Below, one piece after another: positions 37,657 to 46,534 of a stretch of 64,000 bases of DNA. The notes under the pieces were generated by a model. It searched no databases. It was not told the DNA's origin and was given only the letters and a program-made list of their open reading frames with translations. This DNA comes from Neoechinorhynchus agilis (taxonomy: Eukaryota > Acanthocephala), in contig CM121341.1 of the NCBI GenBank assembly GCA_051530055.1, forward strand, positions 19,034,001 through 19,098,000, read 5' to 3'. How positions within the stretch are numbered: position 1 is the first letter of the stretch; each line of letters begins with the position of its first letter. The translations under genes were made by a program, and so were the position numbers.

Positions 37657-37668
37657 ATGTAACCTCAG
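37657..37668. repeat. Target-site duplication, left copy
   Basis: ATGTAACCTCAG, repeated exactly at 40,918-40,929. The two copies bracket the RTE-like element. Confidence 0.9.
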
Positions 37669-40600
37669 ACCTCGATATTCTTTCACGATGATCGGACTTG
37701 ATGTTACTGATTCTTGTCGGTCACGTAAAAGAAGCAGCTCCGGCGGCCAGACAGCTACTGATAGTAGCCTGTCAACGCGGGGTAGGTGTGCCGCTCCACT
37801 TGGTGATGCAGCGGCGAACGGGAGCAACAAAATCCAACAGTGCAACAGGAAAAAGCGAGGGGGTCTTAGCTCTCGCCGACGACTTGAGCGTCGAAATGAG
37901 CGAAACTGTCGCCGGAGGCAACGAAAGCGTCAGTTGAAGCTCATCACCGTGGTGGGTACGGACTGTTCAAGTGGCGCTGACAGCCGTGGGCCCTTTGGCC
38001 CAGCTATTTCAGATAGAAGAGGACTACGAATCGGATCCTTGAATTGTAGGAGTCTGCGAGCGCAATGGCGTAGGGGACCCCTGGCCAAATTGACAAGGGA
38101 CGCTAGAATGGATATTGTGTTTTTACAAGAATTGCGCATAAGAGGCCAGTCAGACACAGACGTAAATCAGGAGGATTTAGGAGGAGGCCGGTCATTATGT
38201 TACCTATCTGGGAACAGTCGAGGAAATGGAGGTGTAGGCGTTTATTTATCACCCCGCCTCCGAAACTCAGCACTATGCCGTCCTATAACTAACCGTATCC
38301 TTCATGTCAGCATAAAGCTTCGGTCGAGAAATCTCTATGTTTTTTGCTTATATTCACCGACCTCCTCGTCGGATGAAGAGGCGGTTGAAGGATTTTATGG
38401 AAATCTAGCCGAAGCATTAGATGATGTACCGAGTAGAGACACCCTCCTAATAGCCGGTCCGCATTCCGAAAGATCGCTATATGTGTTGAAAGGCGAGAAT
38501 CAGAACAGCCGACCGGTACTTGTTTGAGGCGCTGGAGCGGCATGATATCGTGTCTGCTAACACTTTATTCCGGAAGCGTCCGTGGCGTTTGGCGACGTTT
38601 ATGGGTCAAAATAATCCGTCCAAACATGCCATGGGAAAAAATCCCAAGAGATGCTCAGCTTCACCGTATATTGTTGAGACGTAGGTAAAAATGTCGCGTC
38701 AAAAACGCTGACACATTCACAGTTGATGGGCTACCAACCGGCCACAAGTTGGTGATGTGTCAGTTGAGCATGAGTGACTCGTTGTTCCGTACGCCTCAGC
38801 ATTTTCCACGTCCGTTCTATGGCGCCCTCGCTAATGAGGAGAAGAGGAAAGAGTTCGATATCGAACTAGAGAATCAACTGAGCTCGATGCCAGCTGCTGA
38901 AACGGATATTGATTTTTATTACAAGTCAATCTGCGACGCAGCGACCGAAGCGGCCGAGAAAACCCTCCCAAAAATGACACGTATAAAAGCTGCAAAGGTT
39001 ATATGGCAGGAGGACTGTGAATTTTAGGCAATGGCTGAGCAGATAAAAACTCTAAGAAAAAGAGGAAAACGATCTGAGGCTCGCATTGCAAGTCTTGAAC
39101 TTGCCAACCTCTATAATGAAAAGCAAAAGGCTTCGATAGAGGATGCAGTTCGCGGGATCGCATATAAGGAAGGTTTTGTTCGTACCTCCTAAGCATGGAG
39201 AGCGATAAACACTCTTACGGGAAGATCCCAAAGACAGCCAACTTTGATTGAAGGTCCCTCCCCGGAAATCAGAAAAAAGAGAATCGCAAATTATTTTGCG
39301 GAAATTCTCAATTCGCCATTATCGTATTTGGAAGTTAGTCCTGCACTTCCAAAAGGCACAATCGTCCCAAGCACTGAGGCATACTTCACTGGACCGATTT
39401 CCGTGAAGGAAGCGATCGCTGCGGCGAAAATGATGCGTGCGAGACGTGCATCAGGCCCAGGTGGGATAATGGCATGGCGGAAAGGTCATACCGATAACGA
39501 ATGGTGGCTCAGTACCTCAAATCTGGCAAACCGCGCATTTAACAATGATTCCCAAGAAATTCTGCTCGACAAAGGTGGAGGACTAGAGAGGTATATCCTT
39601 GATGTCCAACACGGCAAAACTTTTCAGCAGCATTTTGAGACGCCGAATTCAGTCAATCCTCGAACCGTTTCTAAGAATTGAACAGAACGGCTTGAGGAAA
39701 GGTCGAGGCACCACAGAACACATATTGGCTTTGAGGAGGATCCTTGAGGAGGCATGAATTCATCAAACGGATGTGACGCTGGTATTTGTTGATTTCCGTC
39801 GAGCTCTCGATTCGGTAAATCGAACGATGATTGGCGGTATCTTAAAGGAGTATGGAGTGCCGTCTATCATTGTCACATCAGTTATGGCATTATATAAAAA
39901 CACAAGGTCCGCCGTAAAGACAGTTGACAGTTTGACAGAATACTTTTCCACCACTTCAGGTGTTTTGCAGGGCGACACATTGGCTCCTTTCCTCTTCATC
40001 TTGGTGCTTGATTGGGTAATGAGATGGGCACTACCGAATGATGAAGATGGATTTCTTCAGTTGAGGAAAAGAGGTCGCAGGTATCCTGAGATACGCGATT
40101 CCTACATGGCATATGCTGACGACATCGTATTGATGTCCCCAACAGTCGAAGGAGCTCAACGCAATCTAAATAGACTGTGCGAGAGGGCGAGTATGATTGG
40201 TCTGACCATCAACTCGAAAAAGACGGAATTCTTGACGATTCCGCATGTCGCGCATACAGTCTCTGGCGAAGGGCCGAATGGCGTTGGGCAATTAAAACAG
40301 ATAGAGCGGTATGTCTATCTGGGAGATGTCGTTCCTGAGGTGAGTGCGGATGTCAGCCGACGGAGAGCTATAGCTTGGAGAGCAATGGGGCAACTTAAAC
40401 CACTGTTTGACAGTGAGTCTTTGCCAGATGAACTCCGTTCGCAGCTGTTCAGGGCTCTAATTGAGAGCATTCTCTACTACAATGCAGAGGCCTGGACACT
40501 GTCACCAACGGCGACGAGGCAGTTGGACCAAAATCATTCATCTCTCTTACGTGCGGCGTTCAGGGTTAGATGGTCAGATAAAGTGACCAACAAAGCACTG

Positions 40601-40917
40601 TATAAGAGAGCCGAAGTCCAACCGCCCAGTGAATATTTGCGCCGCAGACGACTGCAGTTCACGGGCAATATAATTCGGTCCGAGGCATCTTGCCCACAGG
40701 TCGTACAACAGTTCCTTTTCTGGAAGCCAACGACATTGTATCGTAAAGGCAAAGGGAACTGTCGTACATACGATGACCTGATTTTAAGAGACGTGAATTG
40801 CCCGCATAACAGGACTGCTGTCGTGTATTTTAGATCCATTGCGGAGTCTAATTCTATTTGACGGGCTTATACCTACGGTGCAACGTAGGAAAGTACCGTT
40901 GCATACAATACAATACA
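37669..40917 (+). mobile_element. RTE-like LINE, near full length, broken
   Basis: A 3.25 kb element flanked by an exact 12 bp duplication. Its leader reads VKEAAPAARQLLIVACQRGVG-type sequence, then an endonuclease domain (IGSLNCRSLRAQ at 38,030; DIVFLQELRIRG; GNGGVGVYLSPRL; CLYSPTSSSDEEAVEGFYG), a linker, and the RT (VFVDFRRALDSVNR at 39,783; TTSGVLQGDTLAPFLF; YMAYADDIVLMSP) with a C-terminal RRRRLQFTGNIIRSE segment to 40,860. The 3' end is a short simple tail of ATACA units, typical of the RTE group. The coding region is split into about five frames, so it is not active. Confidence 0.88.
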
Positions 40918-40929
40918 ATGTAACCTCAG
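40918..40929. repeat. Target-site duplication, right copy
   Basis: Exact copy of 37,657-37,668; directly follows the ATACA tail of the RTE-like element. Confidence 0.9.
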
Positions 40930-41905
40930 TATTAAATTTGACATGAGTAAGTTCAAACGTCTACTGAAAACGGCTAAAGCGAAGGCATTAGGAGCACGCA
41001 ACTTATATTTAGATAATCAAGCCACTAAAACTATTTGAACTGCCTGGGCAATCCCAGGCCTCGTCTTTTATTCAAGAGGACCTTCCCCTGAGCAAAGACC
41101 CAAATTCGTTGGCACCTTCCTAGAGACTGAGGAAGACCCAATTCGATTGGAAACACAACGCATTGGGCCGACAATATACTCAATTGGACGAACCTGAACA
41201 AATAGGATAAAGAACCTCCATTGACAGTACCTATGCACCTACTGTAGCAAATGGTCTCATTCACTTTGTGTATGTTTTTGCAACCTGACGTTGCAGCGGA
41301 GGGTGACAAACGGCCACCCAATGTTATAAAGGTTCACTTACTCTCGGAGTACAAATTACATTTGCTCTCTACTTGTGTGGTATACAGCAGTTAAGCCCTG
41401 GAGAAGGATGCCCAACTCAAAGGACCTCATGCCCAGTTGAAATCTTCAAACGTAAATCGGAAGGCCTATTTAGTCTACCCCACTCAAGGATGGCCAAATG
41501 TATTAGCTATCCCGTCCAATCCGGTCATGCCTAAACAATCACTGTAATATTAAACCTTTACCCCGTGGGTTCGTTTATTCATAAACCGCGGCGTAAAAAG
41601 GATCAATCATCTCACCTAGTATGCTGGAACAATGAGGTTATACTTAGCAATCCAAAAATAGCTCTTACGCTATCGCGACTTCCTAAATTCCAAGCTTTCC
41701 AAGGAAATTTTCAGTCTCCACAACTTAATAGCCGAGTATGAGCCTAGAAGACAGGCAGGAGCCAGAGCAGCAGAAGGGAGGAAATTACGAAAATATAGGG
41801 ATGTAACAAGGGCCCAATATTTTGTCGCCTTCGGAGTAGAGACGTATGGAGCGCTTGGCGCTCGGCACTCACTCTGTTCCAGTATCTCTCGAAGAAATTG
41901 ACAGC
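40930..41905 (+). mobile_element. Older LINE, continuation right of the nested insertion, plus unassigned flank
   Basis: The frame that stops at the left duplication (YTFSCNL) continues after the right duplication (SIKFDMSKFKRLLKTAKAKA, then LGARNLYLDN), which shows the RTE-like copy landed inside this element. Beyond about 41,040 the sequence has broken short frames and no clear family, up to the third hexokinase/CAP copy. Confidence 0.6.
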
Positions 41906-42515
41906 AAGGAAACAAAAGTTCGAGAAACTTATATCTGGAATGTACCTTGGTGAAATTGTCCGGCTGGTTTTAGTCGATCTTTATGAAAAAGATCTTTTCG
42001 GCTACAAATATTCCAATAAGAGAACCACGTAAACCATTGGGGTCTTTTCTCGGACAACACATCTTTTTAGTTGAAAGACACCAATGGTAAATGAATTCAA
42101 TAAGTCTGTCCTTTATACTCCAATGGGTTTTCTTACAAAGTATATCTCTGAGGTCGAAAAGGACCGAGGCCTCTCATTTAAGAGGACGAAGCCAATAATG
42201 GATTTATTAGGTCTTGAAGATGCTACAATAGACGATTATGCGATCCTTCATGCTGTCTGCAAATCCGTAACCCAAAGAGCAGCGAAACTATTGGCAGCGG
42301 CAATGGCTGCTACACTTGAGAAAATGAAAAGAAACGATCAGACTATTGGAATAGACGGCAGCCTTTATCGGTACCACCCAAAATTCATGCAGACGGTAGA
42401 GTTTTACTGTAATCTTCTTTTGGACAAATCAATACAATATAAAATTGCTCTTGCTTCGGACGGATCGGGAATCGGCGCTGCGTTGGCTGCAGCATCGGCT
42501 AATAAAGAACATTGA
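41906..42515 (+). pseudogene. Hexokinase 3' fragment (third copy)
   Basis: Begins at the codons for [14 protein letters not shown], so the start codon, the phosphate-1 motif, the sugar-binding loop and the catalytic Asp are all absent. The C-terminal part (42,084-42,515; GIDGSLYRYHP, ASDGSGIGAAL) is complete. It cannot make an active hexokinase unless fused to upstream sequence, and the upstream sequence is LINE debris. Confidence 0.85.
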
Positions 42516-42887
42516 TGCACAAGTTTTACAAAATTAATGTTAATAAATTTTAAACAGGGTTTTGGTTTCCAAGAATTAATCGGGTACTTTTAGTATCAAA
42601 CACCGATTACTCAAACAAATCGCGAATGAATACAGTACATTCAAAGAGTTCTCTAGATTGTTTTACAAAGTATAGCAAACAAAAAATCGTAAACGTGACA
42701 TCAGTCGTGAGTAAAGAAATAAATTTTTCTTTCAAAATTAGGCTCGATTACTTGGAAGATAACATTGGAAAGCAAAACTTTTTAAATTGAAGCGGATTTC
42801 TGAGATTGTCACTAAGCAACGAGTACTCCTTAAAATAAAAAATGTATCATATAGATTTGAAGGAACTAAAAATTAAGTTGATAACTA

Positions 42888-43644
42888 ATGTGTTGTTGGG
42901 CGGCGTTCATTGTACTTTTCTTAGGACAACAGATCTCTGTTACACTTGGCGACGATATCAATCCTTCAATCCAGTCGCATTTCAGCAACAATCTTGTTCA
43001 GTGCATGAATAACCATCGTAGCCATCATGGCTCACCACCACTTTCTCTGAGTCCGCAATTAAATGAGAAAGCCAAGGAGCGTGTTAAAAAGATGATGCAC
43101 GACCAATACCTGATGATCGACAAGGGGGAAACTATGTTTTATTTTAAATCTACGTCAAATATCCGTAATGAAGCGGATAACAGTTTTGCGCAGTGGGCCA
43201 TCGGATTGTGTAGAATAATCGATGCATCTAAGACTTTGTTGTGCTCGTGGAAGCATCGTTTGTTGTAAAATGTGGTATTGTCAAATATTGGATTACGACT
43301 TTTTGGAAGGTCGATACTTGCCAAATACAACGAGCTTCACACAAATGGTTTGGAAATCTTCTACATCTGTAGGTTTCGGAGTTGGCGTTTACGAAAACCG
43401 GGTTGACCGAACGAAGTTAGACTACTATTTTCTTAGAATATTCTCTCCGGCAGGGAACGCTCCGAGGACGACCGGTTATGAAAACCCGTACATCCAAAAT
43501 GTCCTTACTACCAAATTTGATTATAAAAGCTATTGTGATGCATATAAAAAGACAACAAAAAGTATGGCAAATAAAACATCAGAAAGCTTAGTTCAGATCG
43601 AGTTGAATATTAGGAAGCATCATTACGGCGAGAGAAGGGATTAG
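42888..43644 (+). CDS. CAP/SCP-domain secreted protein (third copy)
   Basis: Complete copy, identical in translation to those in the palindrome: signal peptide, CAP exon 1, 46 nt GT-AG intron at about 43,216-43,261, exon 2 to the stop at 43,642-43,644. About 370 bp of upstream sequence is copied too, so its promoter may have come along. The CAP gene is thus present in three near-identical copies plus one diverged paralogue at 45.3 kb. Confidence 0.8.
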
Positions 43645-43795
43645 TACCTTGGAACCAAGTTGACGGTCGGAGTAATGTTTATGTTGATTTATTTTATCAC
43701 TTTAAAAAATGTTTTTGATTTGTACTTGCAAGTGTTTCAATCTGTATTAGCATTTTACTGCTGATTCAATACTTTTATAATATAAAATTACTTTT

Positions 43796-44520
43796 AATAA
43801 ATGGCCCGGTAGATATCTTATTTGAGGACTAGTTGAATAAACGGCGATTAAAATCCGTCAAATAGAAATAACCCAATGTTTACAAATTTAAAAAATTCTT
43901 CTTAAATCTTCTTCATTGATTGTTACAATCGAGTACAAAATTTAATAAATTTCTTTTTTTTATTATTTTCTTGAGGTACTTTTTGAAAACTTCATTTGCG
44001 ACAAGATCTGCGAAGAAGATGGCTCGAGTCGGAATCATGAACGATGTTGAGCTTAATTCTTTTATTCCGCATTATGATGATTTTCTAGGTAGATCGCAGC
44101 GAATCCTTAATCACTTGAAAGAAGTCTTAGATAACAACGTTACTTTACGGGTGAGCATTGCATCGATCGAAGCTATTCGGGTGTCTTTGCTTTCATTTTT
44201 GGAAGAATTCAATTTTTTATTTTGTAAGATTCCATAATTTCCTGTTTTCTTTTGGTAGTTTTGCCACAACGGATTTAAATTCACTAGTTTATTTCCGATA
44301 TTTCACGTCGGATAATTTCGACACTATCAAGGTTTGTCATCTAAAACACGAACATTTGCATTATTCTACGGACTGGTTATTTCGGATTATTATTTTCTTG
44401 AAGTACTTTTTGAAAACTTCGTTTCTTGTAAATTCTGACTGATCATTTAGTACTTTTCGTTGTTACCGAGTATCTCTTATTTGTATTTTGACATTGTTTG
44501 GATTTCTAGAACGTCACAGT
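43796..44520 (+). other. Unassigned; possible exon near 44.02-44.15 kb
   Basis: An open stretch from ATG 44,019 reads MARVGIMNDVELNSFIPHYD, then FLGRSQRILNHLKEVLDNN, up to a GT donor-like site at 44,152. It could be the first exon of a small helical protein, but no following exon was established. A 40 bp segment (TACTTTTTGAAAACTTC...) occurs twice, near 43,975 and 44,400, as an imperfect direct repeat flanking it. Confidence 0.3.
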
Positions 44521-44525
44521 GTGAG

Positions 44526-44925
44526 CTAATGTTGTCCACGAGAGAAGATTGACGTTTGTAAATCAATTGCTAGATTTTCAAATGTTTGCCCTTGCGACTT
44601 ATTAATAGTAATTGCCAATTCTGGAATAATAGGAAACTGCCGCCGCTTTAAAGTAAATGGTAAAATGGTGTCACTTTGTTTGAAGAGTTATACGAGGTAT
44701 CAAAACTTCTCCTTAGTTCCTTTCCGAAATAACTTTGGCTTTTATTGAGTGCATCATAATATCTATTACGATGGGGCGAATGCCATTTATAGTCCTTTAT
44801 CCTTATTTAAATTTCAAAGCATAATTATTATTGCTCCTTTTTTTAAGGTCAAGCAATGTGGTGATATTCCTGAAGGCGTAAGTCTGTTTAAATATTCAGC
44901 GGGATAATTAAGCGTATCATTAATA
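44526..44925 (-). mobile_element. Helitron/PIF1-type helicase fragment
   Basis: Minus strand, reading down: YPAEYLNRLTPSGISPHCLT, LKKGAIIIML, then, after frame breaks, FPIIPELAITINKSQGQTFE and NLAIDLQTSIFSRGQ. These match the last motifs of PIF1-like helicases of Helitrons (fLN.l.p.G.P.h.L.LK.GapimLlrNl...; FP..laFAmTINKsQGQTl; GVDLr.p.FSHGQLYVA). Several breaks; the Rep domain and ends are absent. Confidence 0.7.
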
Positions 44926-45107
44926 TCTTATATAACATATCTGCAGCAGTATCCCTTTTTCTGAGAGCCCATAAAATATGCTCAGCATACAGGTTACGAC
45001 AAGCTGAAATACGTTCCATTACTCAAACTCTGAGAGCGATTGGCTATCCCGAATTGGCGATAAGAAGAGCTTTCCACAAACGAGAAAAAAATCCTGACAT
45101 GTACTTA

Positions 45108-46003
45108 GTCGTAAGTAAAGAAATAAATTTTTCTTTCAAAATTAGGCTCGATTACTTGGAAAATAACATTGGAAAGCAAAACTTTTTAAATTAAAGCGGA
45201 TTTCTGAGATTGTCGCTAAGCAACGAGTACTCCTTAAAATAAAAAATGTATCATATAGATTTGAAGGAACTAAAAATTAAGTTGATAACTAATGTGTTGT
45301 TGGGCGTTCATTGTACTTTTCGTAGGGCAACAGATCGCTGTTACACTTGGCGACGATATCAATCCTTCAATCCAGTCGTATGTCCGCAACAGTCTTGTTC
45401 AGTGCATGAATAACCATCGCAACCATCACGGTTCACCACCACTTATTTTGAGTTCAATGTTGGACGAGCAGGCGAAAATACTGGTTAACAAGTTTCTGAG
45501 TAAAATGGTATTTACTAAGGTCACACCAGAAAATATGTTCCATTTGGAAGTTAAAACGCATGATACTATTAAGGCCAGCGGCCAATTTGCACAGTGGGCC
45601 TCTGGATTGTGTAGAACAACCTATGCATCCAAGTTTTTCTTGCGCTCGTGGATGCATCGATTGCCGTAAAAAATGGTATTGTCAAATATTGGATTACAAC
45701 TTTAGTATAGGGAAATACTCGCTAAATACAACGAGCTTCACACAAATGGTTTGGAAATCTTCAAGATCTGTAGGATTCGGAGTTGGCGTTCATGCCCACC
45801 AAACGAAGTACGACTACTATGTTCAAACACTTTTCTCTCCTTTGGGTAACATTGAAAACAATTTCTTCGCAAATGTCCTCCCTACTAAATTTGATTATAA
45901 AAGCTACTGCGGAAATGAACAAATGTTGGGAGGCTCTTTAATATCTGAATGTAGTGGAATGATGTTAAAGCTCGCAGTACTGTTTTTGCTGGTGTTATTT
46001 TAA
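45108..46003 (+). CDS. Diverged CAP/SCP paralogue with hydrophobic C-terminus
   Basis: Similarity to the other CAP copies begins upstream (from about 45,108) and covers the 5' flank. Exon 1: ATG 45,292, signal peptide MCCWAFIVLFVGQQIAVTLG and MNNHRNHHGSPPL. Exon 2: KKWYCQILDYNF and TTSFTQMVWKSS, GFGVGVH. The C-terminus differs from the other copies: after YCGNEQMLGGSLISECSG it ends MMLKLAVLFLLVLF at 46,003, which looks like a GPI-anchor or membrane-tail signal. The exon junction aligns with the 46 nt intron of the other copies, but the acceptor AG is ATG here, so splicing may differ. Possibly functional and membrane-held. Confidence 0.7.
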
Positions 46004-46010
46004 CCGATTG

Positions 46011-46529
46011 TCGTTTAGTAAATTCTAATCACGAGAATATCTTTGTTTTTTAGTAAAACAATTTATGATATTTGAAAATACGTTATCTATTACGCGAGTC
46101 ACAATTTATTTTTACAAAATCTGTAAGCTGTCTCTACTTTCAATAAGTGATCGGTCAATCACACTCGCAAAGAATACACGCGCTATAAAAAATTAATATT
46201 TTGATTCTGGAAGATTCTATTGTTCAAAGACAATCTCTCGATAATTCGTAGAGACAGTGGTAAACAACAAAAACGCAGACTATACGGTTTTTGCAATCAA
46301 CAAAAAACGCGCATATAAGTCACACTAATTTAAAAATTGGTGGGCATTGTAAAATTTAGCCTAATTTCCAACGATATTGTTCTAGTCTGTATTCAAAATT
46401 TGCGCAAAGCTCTTAGACGAACTGAAGTGTCAAACTAATTTAAATGATTTATTGTAAAGATACCTAATTTCTGGGCTTACGAAAAACCCGGGATATCAGG
46501 TACATTTGATTAGAGTAATACATTGTTGA
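46011..46529. other. Intergenic, nothing recognised
   Basis: A+T-rich sequence between the CAP paralogue and the 3' end of the TAF1B-like gene. No supported feature. Confidence 0.4.
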
Positions 46530-46534
46530 TCAAA

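Larger units (their letters stand above)
41906..43795. repeat. Third copy of the hexokinase-CAP block (5'-truncated)
   Basis: Direct copy of 17,546-19,420 at a constant offset of 24,360 bp with no indels. It starts abruptly inside hexokinase. GAAATTGAC stands just before the breakpoint in both places, a possible microhomology. At its right end it continues about 15 bp further in common with the right palindrome arm (TATAAAATTACTTTT), which the left arm lacks; it also shares the Thr variant of the right arm. Confidence 0.93.

Noticed and set aside
41906-42515. Third hexokinase copy as a functional gene
   Set aside because: It lacks the N-terminal two thirds, including the catalytic Asp and the phosphate-1 loop.
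44152-44237. Continuation of the MARVGIMNDVELNSF frame past the GT at 44,152
   Set aside because: Sequence beyond the donor-like site becomes Phe-rich and non-distinct, and no convincing next exon was found, so only a possible exon is reported.
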